A stretch of DNA of 36,998 bases from Lentisphaerales bacterium (GCA_030622955.1 JAUXFM010000013.1:1-36998), one strand, 5' to 3'; shown: positions 25,420-33,979, counted from the first letter of the stretch. Notes: generated from the letters alone by a model not told the origin. Made by a program: numbers and translations.

Positions 25420-25437
25420 CCTCCTTAATTTGGGAGG
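25420..25437 (+). promoter_or_regulatory. Anti-Shine-Dalgarno-like inverted repeat before gmhA
   Basis: CCTCC (25420-25424) is complementary to GGAGG (25433-25437), the only ribosome site of gmhA, 11 bases before its ATG. If transcription began upstream of 25420 the hairpin could mask the site. The promoter predicted here would start inside or just after the first arm and so escape it. Confidence 0.3.
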
Positions 25438-25448
25438 CAAAGCAGAAG

Positions 25449-26036
25449 ATGCAGGACAAGAGGATTAGCAGAGAGCGTATCATGGCCCAGATAGAGGCCT
25501 CTGCGAGAACCATTTCCGGCCTCATGGACTCGATTGCGGTTATTGAACACATCGGTTCCACAATACTCGATACCTTTGAGAGTGGGGGCAAGGTGCTTAC
25601 AGCGGGCAATGGCGGGAGTGCTGCCGAAGCACTTCACATGTCCGAAGAACTCATCGGCCGCTTCCTGGGTGATCGGAAGGCACTGCCTTCGGTGGCTCTG
25701 GTTGCTGATCCAACGGTGCTGACCTGTATAGGCAATGATTACGGGTTCGACTGTGTCTTCAGCAGGCAGATAGAGGGATTGGCTTGCGAGGGAGATCTTC
25801 TTGTGCTGTTCAGCACAAGTGGAAAAGCGCGAAATCTCGAGCTGGCGCTTGATGCCGCCCGAGCGAAGAATGTAAAGGTTGTCTCGCTGCTCGGACGAGA
25901 CGGCGGCGAGCTCGCCGGCAAGGCTGACATTGAACTGATCGTGAAGGGGACGGAGACCGCAAGGATCCAGGAAGTCCATCAACTGCTCTTACATATCCTG
26001 TTGGACATTGTCGAACAAGAATGGGGTGAGAAGTAA
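25449..26036 (+). CDS. gmhA: SIS-domain sedoheptulose-7-phosphate isomerase (GmhA/DiaA family)
   Basis: Converts sedoheptulose 7-phosphate to heptose 7-phosphate, the first step to ADP-heptose of the LPS core. The 195 residues are standard. Phosphate-loop and active-site elements: GNGGSAAEALHMSEEL (53-68, with His63 and Glu67 as likely metal/catalytic residues), STSGKARNL (122-130) and RIQEVHQLLLH (172-182, His177). The alternative in this family is DiaA, a replication-initiation factor; the retained His/Glu/His set and envelope context favour GmhA. The gene product fits an organism that makes lipid A (lpxI, lpxB here), but no other heptose gene lies in the window. Its stop is directly followed by the ATG of a secreted protein. 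Confidence 0.88.
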   Translation: MQDKRISRERIMAQIEASARTISGLMDSIAVIEHIGSTILDTFESGGKVLTAGNGGSAAEALHMSEELIGRFLGDRKALPSVALVADPTVLTCIGNDYGFDCVFSRQIEGLACEGDLLVLFSTSGKARNLELALDAARAKNVKVVSLLGRDGGELAGKADIELIVKGTETARIQEVHQLLLHILLDIVEQEWGEK

Positions 26037-26822
26037 ATGAAGAGGCTCGCTATCCTGCTTTTATGCATTGTATTGCCGACAGTAGGTCTATCCCAGGTCT
26101 CACTTGTACTGAAGTTTGAGCATAAGAGCGTCCTGCAATTCGAGCCAATAATTGCGCGGGTAGTGGTGAAGAATACCAGCGGAATCCCCCTGGTAGTCGA
26201 TGGCAGCGGCGGTGGCGCAAAACTCAAGTTCCTCATAGAGCAGCAAAGGCATGTGCAATTGAAGATCGTGGGCACAAAGCGCCTTGTACCACTCATGGTC
26301 CTGCGCCCCGGCGACTTTGAAGCAGTCCAGGTTGATATACGTGACAGGTACTCCATGAACAAAATGGGGCAATATCTGGTAAAAGCCGTCATCGATATTG
26401 GTTACGCGTCGTACGCATCAGAGTTCGCAATAGTCGATATTGTCCGCGGAATATTTCTAAAAAAGGAAGCCCGGGGAGTAATCGGCTCCTCTTCGGAAAT
26501 GAGACTATATTCTCTTCGCTATTGGCGCAGAGACGGCATGCGCCACCTTTTCCTTACGGTGTCGGACCTCAAGGAAACGATGAATTACGGGGTTTTTGAC
26601 CTCGGTGAATACCTGGGGATATTTGAACCTGAGATTGAGTTTGACGGCAAGGGAAACATGACAATAATACATCAATCTGGAAATGAGGTCTATACGAGGA
26701 CTGTCTTTAATACGACAATCAAGGCCATTACGCTTGCGGCGCAGACACAACAGTATGCAGACGGGGCTCCGTATCCCGCGAGCGAGGTAAAGAGGAGCCC
26801 GAAGAAGGCTGACAAGAAATAG
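26037..26822 (+). CDS. Secreted protein of unknown function downstream of gmhA
   Basis: A 261-residue protein with a clear signal peptide (MKRLAILLLCIVLPTVGLSQ, cleavage near 19-20). The mature N-terminal half (about 22-130) is beta-rich, with LKFEHKSVLQFEPIIARVVVKN followed by a glycine turn, the pattern of an immunoglobulin-like or 'intracellular proteinase inhibitor'-like sandwich. The second half has a YSLRYWRRDGMRHLFLTVSD segment. The C-terminus is basic (KRSPKKADKK). No membrane helix or lipobox is present. It starts with zero spacing after gmhA (TAAATG), so it is co-translated with it. No family was recognised with confidence. Confidence 0.75.
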   Translation: MKRLAILLLCIVLPTVGLSQVSLVLKFEHKSVLQFEPIIARVVVKNTSGIPLVVDGSGGGAKLKFLIEQQRHVQLKIVGTKRLVPLMVLRPGDFEAVQVDIRDRYSMNKMGQYLVKAVIDIGYASYASEFAIVDIVRGIFLKKEARGVIGSSSEMRLYSLRYWRRDGMRHLFLTVSDLKETMNYGVFDLGEYLGIFEPEIEFDGKGNMTIIHQSGNEVYTRTVFNTTIKAITLAAQTQQYADGAPYPASEVKRSPKKADKK

Positions 26823-26835
26823 TTTTTTTGACTGT

Positions 26836-26922
26836 GCACCCGTGGTGAAATTGGCATACACGCAAGGTTCAGGACCTTGTGGCCGCAAGGCCGTGGAGGT
26901 TCGACTCCTCTCGGGTGCACCA
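26836..26922 (+). tRNA. tRNA-Leu (CAG), with encoded CCA
   Basis: An 87-base class II tRNA. The acceptor stem GCACCCG pairs with CGGGTGC (26912-26918), followed by A and an encoded CCA. TG at positions 8-9 precedes a D arm GTG...CAC. The anticodon stem CAAGG/CCTTG encloses the loop TTCAGGA with anticodon CAG (leucine, CUG codons). A long variable arm (GGCC-GCAA-GGCC) and a GAGG-TTCGACT-CCTC T arm complete the fold. It lies between the secreted-protein gene and ilvE, 14 bases after the former. Confidence 0.95.
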
Positions 26923-26950
26923 TTTTTAACTCCCCAACAAGGAATATAGC

Positions 26951-27820
26951 ATGAAGATCTGCATGAATGGCCGATTGGTCCCAGAGAGTGCGGCGAAAAT
27001 CTCGGTCTTTGACCACGGCCTGCTTTACGGCGATGGTGTTTTTGAAGGCATCCGCTCCTATAACGGGAGAGTCTTCGCTCTCGACGAGCACATTGACAGG
27101 CTTTACCGGTCCGCCAAGGCAATAGCCCTTGAGATCCCTATTAGCAAGCAACAGATAACCAAGGATGTTATACGCACTTGCAAGGCGAACAAGACGATGA
27201 ACGGTTATATCCGACTGGTAGTCACCAGGGGTGTGGGCACACTGGGACTAAACCCTTTCATCTGCAAGACACCGCAGATCATCATTATAGCGGCCAAGAT
27301 TCAGCTTTACCCGAAGAAGCTGTACGATACGGGCTTGAAGGTGATCACGGCCGGAACCATACGGAACCATTCAGAGGCATGCAGCCCCAGCCTGAAAAGC
27401 CTGAACTACCTGAATAACGTATTGGGAAAGATAGAGGCCATCAATGCGGGCTGTATAGAGGCTATCATGCTGAACCAGCAGGGATTCGTTTCCGAAGCCA
27501 CCGGCGACAACATATTTGCAGTCACTAACGGCTGCCTGCGGACGCCGCCGACACATGCTGGCATACTGGACGGCATCACCAGGAAAGTAGTTATGGAGCT
27601 GGCAACCCAGAACGGATACGAGGTCGCCGAAGAGACGCTGATGCGCTATGATCTGTATACTGCGGATGAGGTCTTCTTGACCGGCACTGCCGCCGAGGTC
27701 ATAGCGGTCGTAGATATCGACCGGCGCAAGATCGGGGCCGGTCAGCCGGGCATCATAACGAAAAAGCTCGCGAAGCAGTTCACTGCCTACGCGCGATCAG
27801 TCGGCACACCAATCAAATAG
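26951..27820 (+). CDS. ilvE: Branched-chain amino acid aminotransferase (class IV PLP)
   Basis: Interconverts Leu, Ile and Val with their 2-oxo acids using glutamate. The 289 residues are the length of the short bacterial/archaeal IlvE type. N-terminal FDHGLLYGDGVFEGIRSYNG and the PLP lysine in SLKSLNYLNNVLGKIEA (Lys149) are diagnostic, as is EATGDNIFAV (phosphate-binding glutamate) and FLTGTAAEV near the C-terminus. D-amino-acid transaminase and aminodeoxychorismate lyase are related, but the GIRSY and KSLNYLNN motifs favour IlvE. AAGGA lies nine bases before the ATG. It follows a leucine tRNA and precedes mcsA by 13 bases; the link to mcsAB-clpC looks like operon convenience. Confidence 0.9.
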   Translation: MKICMNGRLVPESAAKISVFDHGLLYGDGVFEGIRSYNGRVFALDEHIDRLYRSAKAIALEIPISKQQITKDVIRTCKANKTMNGYIRLVVTRGVGTLGLNPFICKTPQIIIIAAKIQLYPKKLYDTGLKVITAGTIRNHSEACSPSLKSLNYLNNVLGKIEAINAGCIEAIMLNQQGFVSEATGDNIFAVTNGCLRTPPTHAGILDGITRKVVMELATQNGYEVAEETLMRYDLYTADEVFLTGTAAEVIAVVDIDRRKIGAGQPGIITKKLAKQFTAYARSVGTPIK

Positions 27821-27833
27821 GGCACTTACTACC

Positions 27834-28349
27834 ATGCAGTGTGATGGATGCGATAAAAGAGAAGCAACTGTTTACCTGACACAGGTTATCAGCGGTCAGG
27901 TACAGAAGATCCAGCTCTGTCACGAATGTGCCGAACAGAGCGGGCTGGGGCTTGCATCAGGCCCATCACTGACAGAAGCGTTATACGGGACATCCAGCGA
28001 GGAAGAGCTGAGAAAGGACGCCATGGAGAAGAGTTGCCCCAAATGTCACCTCAGGCGCAGTGACTTCAGAAAGACTTCACGCCTGGGTTGTCCAGCCTGC
28101 TACACGATGTTCGCAACAGAGCTTGAAGGACTATTCAAAAGCATCCACAAATCGACAAAACATGAGGGCAAGATTCCTGCCAGTCGACAAATGACGTCAC
28201 AGGAAACCATGATGCAGCAGCGACTCCAACATGCAATATCCAAGCAGGACTTCGAAGAGGCCGCAAAGCTGCGTGACCTCCTCGCAGCCGCACAATCCAC
28301 TCCAGGTAAGCGGCGCAAGAATGCCCGGAGCGTTCAACATGAAGGTTGA
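27834..28349 (+). CDS. mcsA: McsA, zinc-binding activator of the arginine kinase McsB
   Basis: A 171-residue protein with four C-x-x-C pairs (Cys3/6, Cys29/32, Cys68/71 and Cys86/89) forming two zinc sites, and a C-terminal UVR motif (about 127-160, with HAISKQDFEEAAKLRDLLAA). In Bacillus and Staphylococcus McsA binds and activates McsB. The 3' end overlaps mcsB by 11 bases, so the two are translationally coupled. A lysine/arginine tail (GKRRKNAR) follows the UVR motif. ctsR, which commonly precedes mcsA in Firmicutes, is replaced here by ilvE. Confidence 0.94.
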   Translation: MQCDGCDKREATVYLTQVISGQVQKIQLCHECAEQSGLGLASGPSLTEALYGTSSEEELRKDAMEKSCPKCHLRRSDFRKTSRLGCPACYTMFATELEGLFKSIHKSTKHEGKIPASRQMTSQETMMQQRLQHAISKQDFEEAAKLRDLLAAAQSTPGKRRKNARSVQHEG

Positions 28350-29397
28350 AGAACTGCTGGCTAGGCAGGGCGCATGGCTTTCCCCAAAGAAGTTCGACGG
28401 CACAATCATCAGCAGCCGATTGAGGTTGGCTCGCAACATCAGGGGTGTAGCGTTCCCCGGCTGGGCCGGGGCCAGAGAATCTGCCTCGCTTTGCGAAGAA
28501 ATCAGGAATACCATCTCATCAGTGCAAGCACTGCGCGATGCGGAATTCCTCCATACCGGTGATCTGGATGGCCTCGACAAGCTCGTGCTCCACGAGCGAC
28601 AGCTCCTGAGTCCTGAATTGATGGAAAGAGACAACGGAAGTGGTGTCTTCATTACCCCGGATCAGAGGATTGTGCTAATGATCAATGAAGAGGACCATAT
28701 CCGGCTGCAGGTCATTTCACCGGGCATGGACCTGATGAAGGGCTGGGAGATGATCTCTTCAATTGATGATGAACTCGAAGAAGTCCTGGAATATGCCTTC
28801 TCTCCTGAGTTGGGCTACCTGACGGCCTGCCCTACAAATGTAGGCACTGGCTTGCGGGCAAGTGTCATGATGCATCTGCCTGGCATGCACCTGATGAAGG
28901 AAATAGATCCCATGATCAGGGGTTTGAACAAGATGGGTTATGCGGTGAGAGGAATATCCGGCGAGGGGTCGGAAGCTTTCGGGAATATGTTCCAGATATC
29001 CAACCAGATGACGCTCGGATACTCAGAGGAATCGATCATACAGAGTCTAACGATCATTGTTGACGAGGTCAAAAACCACGAAAACAACGCCCGGGACCAA
29101 CTAATGGACGATAAACAGGAGTACATCCGCGATTATGTGGGAAGATCCATGGGCGTACTACTGCATGCGCATCTACTTTCATCAAAAGAGGCACTTGATC
29201 TGCTTTCGGCTTTTAGACTCGGGCTTGAGATTGGTATGCTCAGCGGAATTCAAATCCCGCAGATCGATGAACTTATGCTCTTGACGCAAGCCGGACATCT
29301 TCAGAAAATAGAAGGGAAAGTACTTTCTCCCGACCATAGAGATAGAGCAAGAGCACGCGTTATCAGGGAACGACTGAAAGATGCTCTGATGTATTAG
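28339..29397 (+). CDS. mcsB: Protein-arginine kinase McsB
   Basis: Phosphorylates arginine side chains, tagging proteins for ClpC-ClpP. The 352-residue guanido-kinase has the ATP-binding arginine motif SSRLRLARN (25-33), NEEDHIRLQ, the catalytic-loop cysteine in CPTNVGTGLRAS (Cys164) and RGISGEGS. The C-terminal RDRARA (334-339) matches the RDxxRA phosphoarginine-binding motif that separates McsB from creatine and arginine kinases. The open frame extends upstream to 28231 within mcsA, but ATG 28339 has GGAG eight bases upstream and gives the normal McsB N-terminus. An in-frame ATG at 28321 is a second choice. clpC starts 11 bases after its stop. Confidence 0.96.
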   Translation: MKVEELLARQGAWLSPKKFDGTIISSRLRLARNIRGVAFPGWAGARESASLCEEIRNTISSVQALRDAEFLHTGDLDGLDKLVLHERQLLSPELMERDNGSGVFITPDQRIVLMINEEDHIRLQVISPGMDLMKGWEMISSIDDELEEVLEYAFSPELGYLTACPTNVGTGLRASVMMHLPGMHLMKEIDPMIRGLNKMGYAVRGISGEGSEAFGNMFQISNQMTLGYSEESIIQSLTIIVDEVKNHENNARDQLMDDKQEYIRDYVGRSMGVLLHAHLLSSKEALDLLSAFRLGLEIGMLSGIQIPQIDELMLLTQAGHLQKIEGKVLSPDHRDRARARVIRERLKDALMY

Positions 29398-29408
29398 AAG
29401 GAAAGAAT

Positions 29409-31874
29409 ATGACTAACTTTAGCAATTTCACCCCTCGCGCGCAGCAAGTGGTCCAACTTGCAAGGCAAGAGGCAGAGCATTTTAATCATCCTTACGTGGG
29501 GACAGAACACCTGCTGCTAGGGCTCGTCGCCCTGGGTGAGGGCGTGGCCGTCAGCGTGATGGAGAAGATGGGTATCTCGCTCGACAGCGTGCGGCTGGAG
29601 GTCGAGAAGATGGTGGGGCAGGGCCCCGAAACAAAGACAGTTGGAGAGCCGCCATTCACACCACGGGCCAAGAAGGTCCTTCATCTGGCAGCAGCGGAAG
29701 CACGTTCGCTGAACCATTCTTATGTCGGCACAGAACATATACTCCTGGGCCTGCTCCGCGAAGGGGAAGGCGTCGCGGCACATGTTCTCGAAAACCTCAG
29801 CGTGGATCTTGATACTGTTCGCGTCGAGATTATGAAGGAACTTGATCCCAATTTTGACCCGCAATATGTCGAACAGGAACCACCCAAAGCAGCAAAACCG
29901 CAGGCCAAGTCAAAGACTCCCGCACTGGACGCATTCGGACGTGATCTGACGGAGATGGCCGCCAAGTCCCAGCTTGACCCGGTAATCGGTCGCTCGGAAG
30001 AGCTTGAAAGAGCCATCCAGATCCTCTGCCGACGGACAAAGAACAACCCCGTGCTCCTCGGAGAAGCGGGGGTCGGCAAAACTGCGATTGTAGAGGGACT
30101 CGCGCAGGCTATATCCGATGGCATCATACCAGCAATGGTCCGCGACAGAAGGGTCATAGCTCTTGACCTCGCCCTCATGATCGCCGGGACCAAGTATCGT
30201 GGCCAGTTTGAAGAACGCATAAAGGCCGTAATGGACGAGATCAAGCGGGCCGGGAACATCATTCTCTTTATTGACGAACTACACACGATCGTCGGTGCAG
30301 GATCTGCTGAAGGTGCAATGGACGCCTCCAATATCATCAAGCCCATGCTTGCGCGCGGAGAGCTGCAGTGCGTCGGAGCCACCACGATGGACGAATACAG
30401 GAAGCATATTGAAAAGGATTCCGCCCTGGAGCGAAGATTCCAGTCAATCCTCGTTGATGAGCCGAGCGTCGATGAAACGGTGCAAATCCTCAGGGGTGTC
30501 GGCGAAAAATACGAGCAGCATCACCATGTCATCTACAGTGACGAGGCGCTTGAATCTGCTGCGCGCCTTGCCGATCGCTACATCACCGGCCGCTTCCTGC
30601 CGGATAAGGCAATTGATGTTATCGATGAAGCAGGCTCGCACGCGAGGATCGCCGCAACAACCTACCCGCCATCACTCAAGAAGCGTGAGTCCAGCATAAA
30701 GGAAATCTGCCGCAGGAAAGAAGAGGCCATCAGCAATCAGCGCTTTGAGGATGCCGCCGAACTCAGGGACAAGGAAAAGAAAGAACGAAACGCCCTTGAC
30801 GAGAGCATTACAAAATGGCGAGAGAAGAGCGAAGAGAAGAAGATCAAGATTTCTGCTGAGGATATGATGGCCATTGTCTCAAAATGGACCGGAGTTCCTC
30901 TCAAAAAGATGGATCGCCGCGAACTTTCGCGACTGTTGGATATGGAAAATCAACTCGCCAAGAATGTCATAGGCCAGACTGAGGCCATAGGCAGCATCTG
31001 TCGCGCATTGCGTAGGTCGCGAGCAGACCTCAAGGATCCTGCGAGACCAATAGGCTCTTTCATATTTCTGGGGCCAACAGGTGTTGGCAAGACTCTACTG
31101 GCCAAGGCACTGACGGAATTCATGTTCGATAATGCTGACTCACTCATCCAAATCGATATGTCTGAGTTCATGGAGAAATTCACGGTCTCCAGGCTTGTCG
31201 GATCGCCGCCTGGCTACATCGGCCATGAAGAAGGGGGTCAGCTTACCGAACGTGTACGCAGACGCCCTTATTCAGTGGTCCTGTTTGACGAGGCCGAAAA
31301 AGCGCATCCGGATCTTATGCACATCCTCCTGCAGCTCCTAGAGGAAGGAAAAGTGACTGACAGCCTTGGCCGACACATCGATTTTCGCAATACAGTGGTC
31401 ATATTGACCTCGAATCTGGGCGGCCAACACGTCAAAAAGGGCAGCGGGCTGGGCTTTTCCGATGCTTCCGGAACCACCAATCATGAGCATCTGAAGGGCA
31501 AAATGCTCGAAGAGGCCAAGAAAGTTTTTAAGCCTGAATTCATGAATCGGTTTGACGACATCATCGTTTTCAGGCAGCTTACCAAGGCTGATGTTGAGAA
31601 GATCCTGGATCTCGAGCTTGCAAAGATAGGCGGACGCCTTGCCAGACAGGGCATCAAGCTGGAGCTTAATAAGTCGGCTAGGACGTTTCTGATCAACAAG
31701 GGCTATGACGAAACCCTCGGTGCCCGGCCATTGCGGCGGGCAGTCGAGAAATACGTGGAAGATCAGCTTGCCGAAGAGATTCTCAGGGGCAGCCTGCAGA
31801 AGGACAAGGTTGTCAAGGTTGATGTCGGCAAAACTGGGCTTACATTTAAACAGCCGGCCACGGCGAATAAGTAG
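29409..31874 (+). CDS. clpC: ATP-dependent Clp protease ATP-binding subunit ClpC
   Basis: AAA+ unfoldase of 821 residues that feeds substrates to ClpP. Order: double Clp_N repeat (about 1-145), first AAA domain with Walker A GEAGVGKT (218-225), a middle domain carrying a UVR-like segment (RKEEAISNQRFEDAAELRDKE, about 435-458) that identifies ClpC rather than ClpA or ClpB, second AAA domain with GPTGVGKT (555-562), and the D2-small domain. Each Clp_N repeat keeps the GTEH motif. Glu33 and Glu109 align with the Bacillus ClpC glutamates (32 and 106) that bind phosphoarginine. AAGGA precedes the ATG. ClpP is not in the window. Confidence 0.97.
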   Translation: MTNFSNFTPRAQQVVQLARQEAEHFNHPYVGTEHLLLGLVALGEGVAVSVMEKMGISLDSVRLEVEKMVGQGPETKTVGEPPFTPRAKKVLHLAAAEARSLNHSYVGTEHILLGLLREGEGVAAHVLENLSVDLDTVRVEIMKELDPNFDPQYVEQEPPKAAKPQAKSKTPALDAFGRDLTEMAAKSQLDPVIGRSEELERAIQILCRRTKNNPVLLGEAGVGKTAIVEGLAQAISDGIIPAMVRDRRVIALDLALMIAGTKYRGQFEERIKAVMDEIKRAGNIILFIDELHTIVGAGSAEGAMDASNIIKPMLARGELQCVGATTMDEYRKHIEKDSALERRFQSILVDEPSVDETVQILRGVGEKYEQHHHVIYSDEALESAARLADRYITGRFLPDKAIDVIDEAGSHARIAATTYPPSLKKRESSIKEICRRKEEAISNQRFEDAAELRDKEKKERNALDESITKWREKSEEKKIKISAEDMMAIVSKWTGVPLKKMDRRELSRLLDMENQLAKNVIGQTEAIGSICRALRRSRADLKDPARPIGSFIFLGPTGVGKTLLAKALTEFMFDNADSLIQIDMSEFMEKFTVSRLVGSPPGYIGHEEGGQLTERVRRRPYSVVLFDEAEKAHPDLMHILLQLLEEGKVTDSLGRHIDFRNTVVILTSNLGGQHVKKGSGLGFSDASGTTNHEHLKGKMLEEAKKVFKPEFMNRFDDIIVFRQLTKADVEKILDLELAKIGGRLARQGIKLELNKSARTFLINKGYDETLGARPLRRAVEKYVEDQLAEEILRGSLQKDKVVKVDVGKTGLTFKQPATANK

Positions 31875-31891
31875 TTATGGAGATGCAGTAA

Positions 31892-32155
31892 ATGTCAGTG
31901 AAGATCAGACTGAGACGAACGGGCGCCAACAAGGACGTCTGCTACAGGATTGTCGCCGCCGATACAAGATCGCCGCGTGATGGGCGATTCCTTGAAATCC
32001 TTGGATGGTATGACCCGAAACAAACAGGCGTGAATTTCAAGCTTAAGCTCGATCGCATTGAGCATTGGCTCAGCAAAGGCGCATTACCAAGCGATACGGT
32101 CAAGAGATTGATGCGCCAGGAACGAAAGAATGCCGCAGCAAGCCAAACGGCCTGA
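31892..32155 (+). CDS. rpsP: 30S ribosomal protein bS16
   Basis: An 87-residue ribosomal protein, MSVKIRLRRTGANKDVCYRI at the N-terminus and YDPKQ in the middle, as in other S16 proteins. GGAG lies nine bases upstream. It begins the conserved rpsP-trmD-rplS order, with trmD six bases downstream. The usual rimM gene between the two is absent. Confidence 0.96.
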   Translation: MSVKIRLRRTGANKDVCYRIVAADTRSPRDGRFLEILGWYDPKQTGVNFKLKLDRIEHWLSKGALPSDTVKRLMRQERKNAAASQTA

Positions 32156-32161
32156 CCAGAC

Positions 32162-32845
32162 ATGAGCAGCCCGCTGCTTATCGACCTGGTCACCATCTTC
32201 CCCGGGATGCTTAGGGGTGTGCTTGAAGAAAGCATGATTGGGCGTGCTGTAGCTGCTGGCTTGGTCAACATCAGGTTCATCAACCCCCGCGATTTCACGA
32301 ATGACGTGCATCGGACTGCCGATGATCGTCCTTACGGTGGCGGACCGGGAATGCTGATGAAACCAGAACCCATCTTCGCAGCCGTCGAATCTGTGAGAAC
32401 CGAGAACTCGCGTGTTATCCTGATGACCCCGCAAGGCGAGGCATTCAAACAGGTGAAAGCCCGAGAATTGGCAAATGTAGGACACCTTATCCTGATCAGT
32501 GGCCATTACGAGGGCGTCGACGAAAGAATAAGACAGCACATTGTAACAGATGAAATATCGATAGGCGATTACGTGCTCACAAATGGTACAATTGCTGCCG
32601 GGGTCCTGATAGATGCCGTCGTAAGGCTACTGCCCGGCGCCCTGGGTGCAGAAGAGGCCACTCGCCAGGATAGCTTCACCGAGGGGCTCCTGGAATTCCC
32701 TCAATATACTCGCCCTCAGCTATTTAGAGACATGGAAGTGCCTGAAATCCTGCTTTCCGGCGATCACGAGAAGATTGCTGCCTGGCGGCGAAAGCAGGCT
32801 GAATTACGGACTAGAGAACGCCGGCCTGACCTCTGCGACGACTAG
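32162..32845 (+). CDS. trmD: tRNA (guanine-N1-)-methyltransferase TrmD
   Basis: Methylates G37 of tRNAs, protecting the reading frame. The 227-residue SPOUT enzyme has [28 protein letters not shown] and the knot segment [12 protein letters not shown], plus EFPQYTRP, which contacts tRNA. The SAM pocket and the catalytic aspartate in the C-terminal part (RQDSF) are intact. It starts six bases after rpsP and is followed by a 96-base spacer with an AGGAGG site for rplS. rimM is missing from its usual place upstream. Confidence 0.97.
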   Translation: MSSPLLIDLVTIFPGMLRGVLEESMIGRAVAAGLVNIRFINPRDFTNDVHRTADDRPYGGGPGMLMKPEPIFAAVESVRTENSRVILMTPQGEAFKQVKARELANVGHLILISGHYEGVDERIRQHIVTDEISIGDYVLTNGTIAAGVLIDAVVRLLPGALGAEEATRQDSFTEGLLEFPQYTRPQLFRDMEVPEILLSGDHEKIAAWRRKQAELRTRERRPDLCDD

Positions 32846-32941
32846 AATAAATGGCTGATCTCAACTTTTCCTTAAAACTAGGCTTGATGTTTCACGAACT
32901 GCGTATAGGGTAATACCTACTTTTTCAGGAGGCGAAAGAAT

Positions 32942-33301
32942 ATGATGCATTTATCGATATTGGACAAGATCAGGCAGGAGAACCTGAAACAGGATCAGGT
33001 GCCCGAATTTGAGGTCGGCGATACTGTCAAGGTGCATGTGAAGATCAAGGAAGGCGACAAAGAACGCGTGCAGCTATTTACCGGTACAGTCATAGCACGC
33101 CGTGGCGGCGGCTCGACTGAGACCTTTACCGTCAGAAGACTTTCGCATGGCGTCGGCGTGGAACGTGTCTTCCCCGTGCATTCACCACAACTCGCGAAGG
33201 TCGAAGTTGAGAGATCGGCACGCGTGAGACGTAGCAAGCTCTATTATTTGCGATCACTGTCTGCAAGGAAGACGCGCCTCAAAGAACGCAAGAAGAACTG
33301 A
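32942..33301 (+). CDS. rplS: 50S ribosomal protein bL19
   Basis: A 119-residue protein with the L19 patterns FEVGDTVKVHVKIKEGDKER, FTGTVIARRGGG, FTVRRLSHGVGVERVFP and a basic C-terminus (RRSKLYYLRSLSARKTRLKE). AGGAGG (32927-32932) lies nine bases before the first of two consecutive ATGs, which decides the start. rnhB starts three bases after its stop. A short TAGG...CCTA hairpin followed by CTTTTT lies in the leader, too weak to call as an attenuator. Confidence 0.97.
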   Translation: MMHLSILDKIRQENLKQDQVPEFEVGDTVKVHVKIKEGDKERVQLFTGTVIARRGGGSTETFTVRRLSHGVGVERVFPVHSPQLAKVEVERSARVRRSKLYYLRSLSARKTRLKERKKN

Positions 33302-33304
33302 CGG

Positions 33305-33979
33305 GTGTGCGATTTGCTCGACTTCGAACGTCAGGCATGGGGCCAGAACTACAACTTGGTCGCCGGCATCGACGAAGCGGGAAGGGGACCTCTTGCGGGC
33401 CCTGTAGCAGCTGCTGCGGTAATCCTCCATCGCGACAAGCTTCAGAATTCTGAACTCGACGGTCTGACCGACTCGAAGAAATTGACCCCCAGACGCAGAG
33501 AGTTCTTCTATCAGCTACTCATGAATTCAGACATTGCCGATGCAGGTGTCGGACTCTGCGAGCATGACGAGATCGATCGGATAAACATACTTAAAGCCAC
33601 CCACCGTGCAATGGCAGGAGCTGTTGCAGCCCTTCCCGTTCCGCCCGACTGCATTCTCGTGGATGGGCTCCCCGTGCCGGGTCTGCCATGCCATTCACAG
33701 GCCATCGTAAAGGGCGACCAACAGAGCCTCTCTATCGCCGCGGCCAGCGTTGTCGCGAAGGTCACTAGAGACAAGATCATGGTGAAGATGCATGAACAGT
33801 ACCCGCAGTACGGATTCGACAGGCACAAAGGATACCCTTCGAAACAGCATATCCAAGCCCTCTACGAACATGGGCCCTGTCCCATACACAGGATGAGCTT
33901 TAGACCGGTCAAAGAAATAGGTAACACTCGCGACTGGACCGAAAGCAATGATGGGAATCCTCAGAAAGCTAATATCTAG
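33305..33979 (+). CDS. rnhB: Ribonuclease HII
   Basis: Removes ribonucleotides from DNA and RNA from RNA-DNA hybrids. The 224 residues contain GIDEAGRGPLAGP with catalytic Asp23 and Glu24, ILVDGLPVPG with Asp120, KGDQQSLSIAAASVVAKVTRD with Asp138, and HKGYPS. The full acidic set is present. GTG start, three bases after the rplS stop. Its last 32 bases overlap yraN. The C-terminal tail after RPVKE is longer and probably disordered. Gene order rplS-rnhB-yraN is widely conserved. Confidence 0.96.
   Translation: MCDLLDFERQAWGQNYNLVAGIDEAGRGPLAGPVAAAAVILHRDKLQNSELDGLTDSKKLTPRRREFFYQLLMNSDIADAGVGLCEHDEIDRINILKATHRAMAGAVAALPVPPDCILVDGLPVPGLPCHSQAIVKGDQQSLSIAAASVVAKVTRDKIMVKMHEQYPQYGFDRHKGYPSKQHIQALYEHGPCPIHRMSFRPVKEIGNTRDWTESNDGNPQKANI

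Noticed and set aside
26912-26930. Intrinsic terminator after tRNA-Leu (T run after CCA)
   Set aside because: Only five T residues, and the only stem is the tRNA acceptor itself; read-through into ilvE is at least as likely.
26505-27122. Minus-strand open frame of 205 codons
   Set aside because: Runs antisense across the tRNA-Leu gene and parts of two real genes.
29720-30385. Minus-strand open frame of 221 codons
   Set aside because: Antisense to the ClpC N-terminal and first AAA domain; serine/arginine-rich shadow composition.
32906-32926. TAGG...CCTA hairpin with CTTTTT before rplS as an attenuator
   Set aside because: Only a four-base stem; too weak to support.
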